A stretch of DNA of 64,000 nucleotides, taken from assembly GCF_027943255.1 (NCBI RefSeq), contig NC_072892.1:23645792-23709791 (forward strand), in the 5' to 3' direction. Positions 1 to 9,539 of the stretch are shown one piece after another. Under the pieces are notes generated by a model that was not told the DNA's origin, ran no database searches, and was given only the letters and a program-made list of their open reading frames with translations. A program made the translations under genes and the position numbers. Position 1 is the first letter of the stretch; the number at the start of each line of letters is the position of its first letter. The stretch is from Anastrepha obliqua. Its lineage: Eukaryota; Arthropoda; Insecta; Diptera; Tephritidae.

Positions 1-1
1 G

Positions 2-646
2 TCATCTGGTAATGACGAGTACATACCCCATAATATGAAATTGGGAAATTTTAATTTTATTACAGCAGCGTCTCTGAATAGGCAAAGCATAAGGAATATG
101 CCAACGCCGATGCATGAAGTGGCAATTAAGATTGAGAAAGCTATTTCTTTAGAAGATTTTGATACATTATCCAATGGCAAGCAACCAAATAAAAATCCGA
201 ATGACGTATATGGGTTATCTGACTTAAGTTCGCAATCACCTATACCAGTCATTCATGAGTTAAACAAACGGATGTGTCAAGGACCTCAATATCTCAGTTT
301 AAACCAACAAATTGTAGGCGAGGATGGTGCGAGTGAATCGGAGTGTCAGTTGCCTCCCATTTCTTCTACAAGCCAGAATAGTCATTTTAAGTGCCATTGC
401 AATCATAAGAAATTAAAGCATGTTCGTCTTCGTATTAACGGTTATGCTCCACGCACTCGCGCTCAGCGAGCTCGGCAGTTACATTTGTATCGAGTTGCTG
501 TGGAAAAGGAACGTTTGAAAATGCTTCGATTGCAACAGAAGCGTGATCGAATTTTTTACCGGAAAGACAAAGAAATACAAAACTTGAAGTTGCAAATTTT
601 GAGTAATCTAGCCGTAAACAGAATCAATCACATCAATTTCACCTAA
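2..646 (+). CDS. 3' coding exon of an unrecognised gene (5' end outside window)
   Basis: The frame is open from base 2 to the TAA at 644-646, so the coding exon enters from the left of the window and the methionine at 35 need not be a real start. The visible 214 residues have an acidic/polar first half and a strongly basic C-terminal third (about residues 140-200 from the ATG at 35) rich in K, R, L and Q with heptad-like spacing, suggesting a coiled coil or nucleic-acid-binding tail. A CHC pair (FKCHCNHKK) precedes it but is too short for a zinc finger. I do not recognise the family. The balanced codon use and length argue for a real exon rather than chance. It lies on the strand opposite to the serpin further right. 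Confidence 0.5.
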   Translation, partial: SSGNDEYIPHNMKLGNFNFITAASLNRQSIRNMPTPMHEVAIKIEKAISLEDFDTLSNGKQPNKNPNDVYGLSDLSSQSPIPVIHELNKRMCQGPQYLSLNQQIVGEDGASESECQLPPISSTSQNSHFKCHCNHKKLKHVRLRINGYAPRTRAQRARQLHLYRVAVEKERLKMLRLQQKRDRIFYRKDKEIQNLKLQILSNLAVNRINHINFT

Positions 647-1010
647 TCATTTACGAAGCTTACTAGATTTTGTGCGCTTGAGCTTGAAATAATTAGATTT
701 TAAATTTTTTCGGCGTTTCGCACGTTGATTTAAATTGCATGTGTTTGTATTACTAGCCTATCTTCGTGCAATGAATATGACATTGGAACTACAATTCTAT
801 AGATGAATTAACCAACGTGTTTTAAATTTTTTAACCTTCACAAACAGTTACTAATTTGAAAACTATGTTTTTTATTATTAAGGTACATATTTGAAGGGTT
901 CATATTTGCACTCATATGAGCAGCGAATTTTGATAAAAGCTGGTAAATGAGTTGATATGAGCCAAAGTGAGGGTTTTAGTGCTGAATTCATCACCGAATT
1001 TTAACACAGG
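647..1010. other. AT-rich intergenic or 3' UTR, nothing identified
   Basis: Follows the stop codon at 646. No clear AATAAA signal, ORF or repeat is visible before the SINE fragment. Confidence 0.5.
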
Positions 1011-1105
1011 GAACGTACACTTCTGTTAGGTGTTTGGCCAAGCTCCTCCTCCTATTTGTGGTGTGCCTCTTGATGTTGTTCCACAATAGGAGGTATCTAC
1101 AGTTT
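1011..1105 (-). repeat. SINE fragment (3' body, antisense)
   Basis: Matches the antisense body of the window's recurrent SINE: TGTTTGGCC followed by the CTCCTCCTATTTGTGGTGTG block, GTTGTTCCACA and CTACAGTTT. The tRNA-like head is absent. Confidence 0.7.
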
Positions 1106-1844
1106 AATTCATACTCAACAAATATAGCTTCTAACATCGGGTGGAAAATTAGTCTTAACTCTTTTACGATCTCAATGATATTTATGTCGGATCAAAATAA
1201 ATTAAAGAGCAATAAATGTAATAGTTTGAGTTTTATTAAGTCATCACCGCCAATTTTGCAAAATTTTACTTGCGCCGTATTTATGCTTTTGGGTTTATTA
1301 TATGAATATACCAAATATGAGTAAATATATTTGGTTTTTGGAAATTACCGTTATATGGGAGGTGGAACTGGCTATTCACCAGTAGTATTTGATACATCAA
1401 GAAATAAACAACATTAAACTTTAAAGTAGTATTTATTAATTATTTTGCTCTTTGCTCATTTCAACTCCGCAGTGAAAACTTTTATTGCGCTTGATTAACA
1501 GGTGATGGGCATCAGATTGTAAAGATTTGTAATCGTGACGTTGGCACTTATTTTGCATAGATAGGTGAATGTGACGCCGAAATATAAAGTACTTTATTTA
1601 TCTAAAACAAACTACACACTTTCTCAATATATTATTTATTTACAAGAAGTCTTTCGATTTTAAATTCATAACAAAATTTCAATTTTCAAATTACAAATTT
1701 GAATGTAAATACTACGTTGCGTCTATAAGTTTTGTGCGAAAAAAACATATCAGCTGATCAACTGCTGCCATCTTTAATAGATTTCCCTAATGCTAATTTA
1801 AAAGACTTCGTGCAACAATGGTTGAATATTTGATAGTTGGAACC
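1106..1844. other. AT-rich intergenic DNA
   Basis: Nothing recognised. The 9-bp GTTGGAACC at 1836-1844 is the left target-site duplication of the next element. Confidence 0.5.
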
Positions 1845-2411
1845 CATGATTCAATTATAGAAGGTTAGGTAAGTAAACAGCTTTCTCGCTCCCTCTTGAC
1901 ATATCGGCTCCCTTATTTGAAAACGTGTTGCTTCTTTACAAAAAAAGTACCTATTTCACAAAAAAATGTTTGAATTGTAGTAAAAACTAAACTTTTGGTG
2001 CAAATTATTTGGTCGGCAACACCGTTTCCACTTTGCCGCTTTGTTTTGTTATTATTCGTTGAAATCTTGTATCTGTTTGTAAACATTCAAGTAAGTATAA
2101 TAATAAAAGCTAATTACTTTTGTAAATTAATGTCGTTTTTCACTATTTAGGTCGATTATGTCTTACATATGGTGATAGTCGATTGTTTGGAGTCGGCTTT
2201 CTGCTGCAGAAAACCACCGGTTTGTGAATTTTCATACATGTAAGTCCAGATCAGACAGTTGTAAAAATTCTTATTAAACTTTTTACGTCATAGGTTTTTA
2301 TAGCAGCGTTTTTGCAAATATAACAGAGACCACCTTACATACAATACATAAACTACAGTAAGTAAGTTCTTTTAGAATATTTGCTAATAAATAAAAAGTT
2401 TTTATTTGTAG

Positions 2412-2774
2412 GACTTCACAGACGAGCAATTTCTGCGGAAGGTGTGTGTTGAAGAGCTAGGCGGCACAACTATTGTGGTTTTTAGAAACGAAAGAACGTA
2501 TGCGCGTATTTCTACCATTGTCTCATGTGGTGCTACGAACAATTTCATAGGAGACATGGAGCGTGTTGTGTATGATGGTGCAAATACCTGTTTAACATGT
2601 GACGGTTATTATGTGCCTAGTACTGCTACCTCTGAAATGAATTTGACTTCCGAACTGGCTGTCCACGTCGATACCTTACCCCGTCTAGAACAATATGCTG
2701 TACGTAGATATATGCGCAACACCTACACGAGCAAGTCCTCGCGCTTTAAGTCTACAATTACAGATAAGTTGTAA
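2412..2774 (+). pseudogene. CCT8 (TCP-1 theta chaperonin)-like gene fragment
   Basis: A 120-codon open stretch preceded by a good 3' splice site (TTTATTTGTAG at 2401-2411). It follows the apical/intermediate part of the CCT theta subunit: ELGGTTIVVFRNE, then STIVSCGATNNFIGDMERVV matching the family pattern of an RGATDN..DDIER..DDG block, then a DTLPRLEQYAVRR stretch. Key positions have changed: the Gly-Asp-Met-Glu replaces Asp-Asp-Ile-Glu, and the VPGAGATE-type motif is VPSTATSE. It ends about 100 residues before a full CCT8 would, with a diverged tail. No in-frame ATG precedes the conserved part. Intron-like segments at 2091-2151, 2238-2293 and 2358-2411 (each about 55-60 bp with GTAAGT...TAG) lie upstream, but joining them gives stops. 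It could be a decayed duplicate or a fast-evolving paralogue; the location between inverted repeats suggests transposon capture. Confidence 0.6.
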
Positions 2775-3288
2775 TGATATATTTGTGAGTTATTTTTAAG
2801 TTTTTGGTTTACAGGTTTTTGATTTCTGCCTGAAGTAAGTGCAGCGTTCCAACACCTATACGAGCAAGTGCACCCACATTCCTCATATTTCCACTCTGAT
2901 TCATTACTGAGACACGTGGTATTGATATACGTAAATTTAAAAACCATCACAATTACTAAAAGTGGATTATATTACCAATATCTTAAATTTTTCGATGTAT
3001 TAGTTTTAGTTTATATTAATACATTTTCCTGTTAATATTAGGGACGCAAAGTATATTAAGGTAGACAAATTTTAAACTATAAACTAGTAAATTTGTAATT
3101 TTTATTGCAAACTATTTTAACTCTTCTAATTTCAATTTTTTTCTTATATTTAGAAATGATCGACTGAACTTCTGCTTTCGCAATGTCTTTACGGTAACAT
3201 ACTACATATATCTACATGTATTGTTATGTACGAAATAAGAAAAAAAAAATTAAACTTTCTGTTTCATCTCATTCCTGTCGATTAAGTA
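2775..3288. other. interior of the MULE-like element, noncoding
   Basis: AT-rich. A 20-base phrase, CAACACCTAYACGAGCAAGT, occurs in the 3' end of the chaperonin-like stretch (about 2718) and again about 2848, a small local duplication. Confidence 0.5.
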
Positions 3289-3503
3289 AAGCGTTTTTCA
3301 ATAGGTGCGCTTCAACTTTTTTCTGATAGGGAGGGCGAACGACGCAATATTTTTTATTTTTCGCTTGTCATTTGTAAACTTCATTAGTATACATTAAATG
3401 TATATGTTCAAACTCGATAATAAAAAAAAATTAGTTAAAAAAGTCAAACCGTTTGTGTTTTATTCAAAAAAAAAAGTTGAAGCGCTCTTACTGAAAAACG
3501 CTT
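3289..3503. mobile_element. MITE of a rosa-type mariner
   Basis: About 215 bp. Ends AAGCGTTTTTCA / TGAAAAACGCTT flanked by TA, with a longer inverted repeat including GCGCTTCAACTTTTT. Its left 100 bases and right 90 bases are nearly the same as the ends of the larger transposase-bearing copy at 20276-22504, so this is an internal-deletion derivative of that family. It sits inside the MULE-like element. Confidence 0.85.
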
Positions 3504-3625
3504 TATATTTTGACCTTTGGTGTATTAAAAGACTTGTACTATTGTAGTAAATTAAACACATTAAATTCCTTTATTATGACTATTTTTTGTTCTCTTCCAC
3601 AAAATATACTCAAATCTATTGCAAG

Positions 3626-3628
<3 letters not shown>

Positions 3629-3673
<45 letters not shown>

Positions 3674-3774
3674 ATTGGCGCGTACACGAGCTCTTCCTCC
3701 TATTTGTGGTGTGCGTCTTGATGTTATTCCACAAATAGAGGGACCTACAGTTTCACGCCGACTCCGAACGGCAG
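3629..3774 (-). repeat. SINE fragment with TA-repeat tail (antisense)
   Basis: A (TA)n run at about 3629-3668 leads into ATTGGCGCGTAC, the CTCCTATTTGTGGTGTG block, GTTATTCCACAAATAG, ACCTACAGTTTCA and CCGACTCCGAACGGCAG. Head missing. Confidence 0.8.
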
Positions 3775-4135
3775 AAAAAAAAACACATACATAAGTAACA
3801 TCACATAGTTCTGCGTGCTCTTGTGTTAGATAAACATCGAAAATATTCTAAATAAATATTACATTTGTTTTAAGAAAAAACTATAATTTTTCTGTCGTTT
3901 TGTTTTAATGTAGATTAAATAACCAATATACTTGTTTTTCTCTTAGTACAGGACTAATTAGTTACTTTACGTACTTTTTTACTACCTTTAGGCAAGAAGG
4001 GGAAAACATTTTTCCCTTTTTCCCATCCTTCGTAAATGCAGCCCTAAAATAAGGGAGTGTCAAAGCGCCCTTGTCACTACTTACCTAACCTTCTATAATT
4101 GAATCATGGTTGGAACCTAAGTGGATTTATAATAA

Positions 4136-4762
4136 CACAGGCCTGCAAAAAAATGAGTTCGGAATGTCCTATAAAAGTTTAGTGTCATTTCCGAAGTAAT
4201 TTTTGCGTAGAATCCGAATCCGGGGTTTAAATTGCTCTATCACGTCAGGATTTTGAGATATCCTAACCTAAAAGTGCAAAAAACGCTGTTTTTGCTCATT
4301 TCTGAGGTTATGTAGCTATGCAGATTTTGCTCTTCATAACAAAGTAAGCATCGTATTTTAGGGGTATAAGTCTTCCTCTTTTAAATGCCGTTGAGTTTGC
4401 TTAAATATCTTTATTTTTCACTGAGATATCGCATTTTGAAGTTTCCATGTTTGTGAATTTTTCGATATTCGAAAATCCATTGAGATAACATGAGACGTGA
4501 TACACATAGTCGCACAAAAATAAAATAAAAAAAACTTCAAAATGCTTTAAAATACTATGTTTACTTTTTTATGAAGAGCAAAATCTGCGTAGCTACATAA
4601 CCTCAAAAACGGGCAAAAACAGCGTTTTTTGCACTTTTAGGTTTGGATATATCCAAATCCTGACGTGATAGAGCAATTTAAACCCCGGATTCGGATTCTA
4701 CACAAAAAATTACTTCGGAAATGATCCTGCACTTTTATAGGACAAAACATTGCCGACCTGTG
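4136..4762. mobile_element. foldback/MITE element with ~200-bp inverted repeats, TAATAA duplication
   Basis: Arms at about 4136-4345 and 4565-4762 are inverted copies of each other, including GTAGAATCCGAATCCGGGG and the AGTGCAAAAAACGCTGTTTTTGC block. Ends read CACAGG...CCTGTG, and the hexamer TAATAA directly repeats outside both ends (4130-4135, 4763-4768). No coding capacity. The superfamily is uncertain; a 6-bp duplication would suit an IS3EU-type or Polinton-derived element. Confidence 0.75.
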
Positions 4763-5685
4763 TAATAAGTAATAAATACGCTTGGTTAGAACGCTATACT
4801 TTTGCTAAAGTTGCCAGAATTTCACATCGAGCGTGATACTTTAAAAAATCGTGCAACTTCTCGGGTGTGACTGCAACTCGGAATAGCACACTACCGCAGT
4901 TATCGCAGTAGTGGTATTGTTGTGGAATCGATTCTCGAGTTTTTTATGCTTTATATTAAAAATGAGTTTCATATGAATTTTCCAAAAAACCAAAAATATT
5001 TTTCGTTAAGATGCAAAGGCATAACGATTCATACCTTGATTCAATTATTAAAGCTTTTGGAGCGTGACAAAAAGGATAATTGACACTTTTCGGTTGCCAT
5101 ATTAACCAGCTGACAATTAAGTAGATTCAAAAAAGCATATGAAAAAAGTGTTAAATATAGGCTGCGGCAGAATTTTGAAAATACAGAATTGTAATCCAAA
5201 TTAATTGAGGCTATTTAAATTGTTTAAGAATTTTTACCGGACAAGAATATTGTAATTTAATTTTATTGAAATTTAAAAATACTTATTTGTCAAAATTAAG
5301 GTATATTAACAAAGTAGAGGTGCAACCCAGTCGAACTCTCTCATACATGACTATTATGTCTAAAAACTGTAAACCAACAAATTAACCCTTTGTGATGATT
5401 ATGCCATTTTTGCTAAAACACAATATCGTTTGAAATGAAAGTGTCTGTAAATATTAAAATATATAAAATTATCATAATAATAGCTAAACATAGTACATAA
5501 ACAAACAAGTGTCCTGCTCCTCACCATATATTGAGTTCAGTCAAGTGGAACAAATCGTTAAGACATTGTGAGCGCTTAACGCCCAGTGATAGCGATTGGC
5601 TTCAGCCACTTTTGAATTTCCTAATGTGGTCGCAGCATAACCTTTTCCCCAAATAGGTGTCGAGGCAGACCGTAAAATTTGTTTA
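4763..5685. other. AT-rich, no gene found
   Basis: No ORF, RNA gene or clear repeat recognised in this stretch. Confidence 0.5.
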
Positions 5686-6165
5686 AGCTAAATACACACC
5701 AGGCAACCGTTGCAGCAACTCGGCCATGTTGAAGCAACCGTTGCCTCGTGTGTAGCTGTGTTGCCAAATGATTTTCGTGTTGCTGCAACCGTTGCCTGAA
5801 ATATCAAATAAATTTGATTTTTGGGATAGGTTGCTGCAACCCAAGGTGGATTCATTAAGGTGACAGCATTCACCCAGCTGAATTTTTCGCCGTAGGTATG
5901 GCTTACGTCAAAATGATATGCTTTGTTTGTATGTATTGGTATGTTTACATTCGTATGTTTACATTTGACTACTGATTTTGACGTGATGCTTGCACCAAAC
6001 GCAACAACAAATACATGTAGGGTTTTACTTATATGTGTTTGCTGTCACCTGTAATAAAGTCGCCTTGCTGCAACCGTTGCTTCGTGTGTATCATTGTTTA
6101 CTGCTTTTACTCGTTCAGTTCGTTGAACACAAGCAAAGAAGAAGGTTCGTGCGGAATAAAATAAA

Positions 6166-6360
6166 GTGAAAAAGGAAAAAATGGCAATTGAAAATAATGA
6201 AAATTATTTTAATTTGAGAAAATTTGAAAATTATAAAAATTTGAGAGAGCTGTGGGATATAAGTAGTGAAAAATATAAAAATAAAAATTTTAGAAAAAAA
6301 GCATACGAACAATTAAAAAATGAATACAATAAAATTGATAAAAATTTCAAGTCCGCAAAA
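6166..6360 (+). pseudogene. Harbinger accessory protein (MADF/SANT-like) N-terminal fragment
   Basis: The first 65 or so residues look like a MADF-type DNA-binding domain: an LRELWDIS core, then YKNKNFRKKAYEQLKNEY, the standard 'W..V.D..YKN..KR..A...L' spacing. After about residue 65 the frame enters antisense transposase sequence, so the C-terminal part to 6507 is not real. Harbinger elements normally carry such an accessory protein that cooperates with the nuclease. Confidence 0.6.
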
Positions 6361-6503
6361 GCGTTTCCTGTTGCAAGATACCGCAAAGTTATTGCCAGTC
6401 TAGTTTCTGCTGATATTGCCTCTCTCATTATGGTATCTTGTTTCGTTATTTTGGCCTTTACGCAGTCCAACAATTTTCTAAACAGGGCTTCGTCCATCCT
6501 CAT
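6340..6503 (-). pseudogene. Harbinger transposase (DDE_Tnp_4 type) N-terminal fragment
   Basis: Reads MRMDEALFRKLL, then TKQDTIMREAI and ETRLAITLRYLATG, the well-known N-terminal helix pattern of animal Harbinger nucleases. It stops being transposase-like at NAFADLKF near 6340 and then runs into antisense accessory-gene sequence. No catalytic DDE residues are present. Confidence 0.75.
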
Positions 6504-6858
6504 GTAGTTTTTATAGTCCGCTGGCTCATTTTCCTTCAGTTCTTTCAGCAGCCTCTCGTTCGAAAATTCGATTTTTTTTATAAGCCAATTTTTCGACAGA
6601 TTTTTTTTCTCTTCTTTTATTGCATCTCTTCTTCCTCATTTTCGTACAAAAGTTCGTCAATTATAATAAGAGAAGTAATTTTACGCATTTCGTCGATCAT
6701 TTAAAAAAATTAATTTTACGTATCTTCCGCTTGTACCTTTCCTGCACCACAGTTATACACAATACTGAGATTGAAGCAACGGTTGCAACGTGTTTCTTAA
6801 ACAAAGGCAACACGTTGCTGCAACCGTTGCTTCAACGGTTGCCTGGTGTGTATTTAGC

Positions 6859-7757
6859 TTAACGATAGTAGTTTCAAGTAAAACAAAGAAAACTCATACT
6901 CTCGTTGCCAATACGAAACAAGAATAATTAGAATTTGCAGTAGAAATGTAATTACGACAAGAAGAAAAAAGAGACTACGCAATAGTCGCTGGTCATGCTC
7001 TCACCAATAATTTTTAAATTTTTTAATGCACTAATAATAAAAATAAACAATTTTTCTTATTTTATTATGTACTTTATATTGCCTTTACTTAACAAACAAA
7101 AAGAAAAATAATTTTGTCCATCTAGACTATCAAAATATCACTGCCTTGTTAGTTTGCTCTACTTAATTCTACTTTCGTGTCCTGGCAGTCTAACCCAAAC
7201 GTGGATTAGGTTGCTTTTGTGCATGGAGATGGTCTGTCGGTCAGTGGTCTAGATGGCGTTGAAGGCATCGAGGAGTGGTGTATATTACGGTCGCGTTGGT
7301 TTGGGGTTTTGTTCCAGTCTATTATGCGCCCGAAAGGTAGATGCTATTAACGTGTTGGAGGCATGGTAGGTTGGATGCATCGCTCCAAGTCAATCTGGTA
7401 CCGTAGAATTGAAAATCGTGACACTGCTTAATTTTTTTTTTATGATTGTTGCATAATATTGTATCAGGAACTACCTTCATCTGATGGATGTGCGACAATA
7501 TGGTTTTATGTTACTGAATTCGCACATTCAGAGGGTTTAAGATACGACCGCTCATTACAGCAACATCTAGGTCACGGTCGATGACGAAAAAGAGAAACGG
7601 ATGGTTTACGGAGATCTGGATGGGTTGAGTTTGTGATCCATAGTTGCCTAAGAATAAGAAGTAAGGTTTAAAAAATACGCATTAATAAAAGTGTACAACC
7701 AAAACCGAAGCTTGGTGTAACAGATTTCAATTACAGAAGAAGTTTTTTTCAATGCCT
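6859..7757. other. no gene found; possible unclassified repeat 7140-7440
   Basis: 7140-7440 is more GC-rich than its surroundings and looks like decayed coding sequence, but no frame stays open and no family was recognised. Confidence 0.4.
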
Positions 7758-7815
7758 ACAGTTTTATGCCGCCTCCGAATGGCAAGTGGTTTTCTTATAA
7801 AGAGCTTTTTCATAG
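7758..7815 (-). repeat. SINE fragment
   Basis: CTACAGTTTTATGCCGCCTCCGAATGGC followed by GAGCTTTTTCAT matches the antisense SINE body. Confidence 0.6.
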
Positions 7816-7862
7816 ATTTTTTTCTATTACAAATAGCGATCACGGTGAATGGAAAAAAGTAG

Positions 7863-8165
7863 TATGGGTTTTTCAATAGCAGGTGTTACAGGTGAATGGA
7901 TTGCTCTATAGAGATGATTAACGACTTTTTGTGGCCGGAATTGGATGGTATTGCTCTGGACAACGTTTATTTTCAACAAGACGACGCTACGTGCCAAACA
8001 AGCAACGAAAAGTTTCCGGACCGTGTTATCTCTCGAAGAGGTGATCACAATTGGCCACCGAGATCTTGTGATTTAACACCTTGTGACTTTTTTTCTTTGA
8101 AGCCATGTGAACAGCCCAGGGTCGATTCAAGGCCTCAAAGATGGAAATCGTGAGACTATCGAGGA
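7863..8165 (+). pseudogene. rosa-like mariner transposase fragment
   Basis: Starts with a degenerate mariner terminal repeat (GGGTTTTTCAATAGCAGGTG) like that at 35480. It then encodes MINDFLWPELDG...FQQDDATC, and WPPRSCDLTPCDFF, i.e. the second and third catalytic aspartate regions. Sequence before the second aspartate is deleted, and the copy is cut at 8165 by a Tc1 fragment. Close relative of the fragment at 35480-35995. Confidence 0.75.
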
Positions 8166-8640
8166 CATAGGGCAGGATGGGCTATGACTTAAGAAGGGAG
8201 GAGAGGTACTTGAGGCTACATCACAGCAGTGAAGTTGGTGTTATGGTATGGGGAGCAATATCGTACTTTGGTGCGTTCGAGTTGAAAATTGTAGACTACA
8301 AAATGACAAGAAACAGCGATAAAGTTCTGTTGGAATCGCCTTTTCCTGAGATTCGTGAAACATTTGGACCTATTAATTGGATATTTCAACAGGATAATGC
8401 ACCTGTACATACCTCAAGAGTGGTCTAAACTTGGATTGCGTCCCAAAACGTTGAAACTTTAGCATGGCCACCGATTTCCCCAGATCGGAACATTATGGGC
8501 AACAATTTGAAGACAAAAAGGCTTTAATTCAGATCATGAATGAATAATGAAATTCCATTATATGGAGAATTGGTGGAGTATTTACGAAGTAATTTAGAAG
8601 CAAGGTGGCAGAACAAACTATTAAGCTTTAGAAAATAAAT
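8166..8640 (+). pseudogene. Tc1-type transposase 3' fragment
   Basis: Begins at the break with the mariner fragment. Translation GVMVWGAISYFGAFEL, then WIFQQDNAPVHTSRVV and, after a stop, TWIASQNVETLAWPP and SPD, are signature motifs of Tc1 transposases including the second catalytic aspartate. Stop codons and drift mark it as dead. The chimeric join suggests either insertion followed by deletion, or template switching. Confidence 0.75.
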
Positions 8641-9539
8641 GTAAAAAATCCAAATTTCCTATCAAATATAGGATTATATATTATTTTCTCTTATTTGGTT
8701 AGTGCCACTATTCAAGTGAACCAAATAGATTAAGCACAGTATTACACGTGCTGAAGTTTTACTGCTGCGAAATACCGTTAGGTGGAATAATATTTTGATG
8801 CATGTTTATTTTCGAGCAAAGTACAGTCTTTACTTGAGAAAGGTATAATTCGCATTTTTGCTTTTTTAAATTTTTTTGAATAGTTTGTCTTGAAAACTTG
8901 TCAATGTTGTGTTTTTGCATTCTCTTGTTCAGGCAGTTCTTAATTATGCTAATATAGACTTACGTTTTAATTGATTTATTGGATGCGTTCGTATGTTGAC
9001 GTTGATCGATTGCTCGATGTGTTTTACATAAATACCCTTTTCATCTGTCATAGGTCGAAAATCTGCTCGGATAGGTTCAAATATGTCACACACACCCATC
9101 TGAAATTTGAAATACGCATATAGTTTGTCATGAAAGTGTTGCTAAAACTAAGAAAAGTATCATTAATGCAAGTCTTTAGAATATTTTTAGGGATGCAGTT
9201 TTTTAGCTCATTAAATTTCAGTATTATGAAGTGCAAGTTTTAAGGCGCTTAAAAATTGGCTTTATTTTTTACAATTTTTCTTTGCTCAAGATATTGAGCA
9301 TTTTCTTCCATGTAAAATACTTCCGAATATGTGCGCGGGTATGTAAAGTTCAGTTCGGGCCGAATTTAGCACTTCTCTACTTATTTTTCGCTATATGTTT
9401 TGTACAGATATGTACGTTTGTCACTGTACGAAGGCTATTTTTTTCACAGAGTCGATTTCAGTTATTGGAAAGGAAAGGAATATCACTTTTTTTGCATAAA
9501 AGTTTGCATTTAACAAAAGTAAAAAATCATCATTTGATA
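8641..9539. other. AT-rich, no gene found
   Basis: No supported feature; an open stretch at 9231-9608 has no recognisable motif except possible LINE sequence at its end. Confidence 0.4.

Larger units (their letters stand above)
1845..4108. mobile_element. Mutator-like (MULE-geometry) DNA element with captured gene fragment
   Basis: The first 31 bases (1845-1875, starting CATGATTCAATT) are exactly repeated in inverted orientation at 4078-4108. Similarity continues weakly inward to about 1918 and 4040 (TTGACA...CTCCCTTATTT in both). Immediately outside both ends lies the direct repeat GTTGGAACC (1836-1844 and 4109-4117), a 9-bp target-site duplication. Long inverted repeats with a 9-bp duplication are typical of Mutator-like elements; hAT elements make 8 bp. 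No transposase is visible. The interior holds a chaperonin-like coding fragment, a mariner MITE and a SINE fragment. Seen: the inverted repeats and duplication. Inferred: the superfamily. Confidence 0.6.
5686..6858. mobile_element. PIF/Harbinger deletion derivative
   Basis: Ends GCTAAATACACACCAGGCAACCGTTG and its reverse complement, flanked by TTA(A) on both sides, which fits the 3-bp TWA duplication of Harbinger elements. The 11-mer GCAACCGTTGC (or its reverse complement) recurs several times near both ends, probably transposase-binding sites. Inside are the start of the MADF/Myb-like accessory protein on the plus strand and the start of the Harbinger nuclease on the minus strand, running into one another, so the central part of both genes has been deleted. 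Confidence 0.8.

Noticed and set aside
2040..2411. Three short upstream exons for the CCT8-like fragment
   Set aside because: The GTAAGT/TAG borders look good, but the segments contain stops in the frame needed to enter 2412 and no chaperonin similarity.
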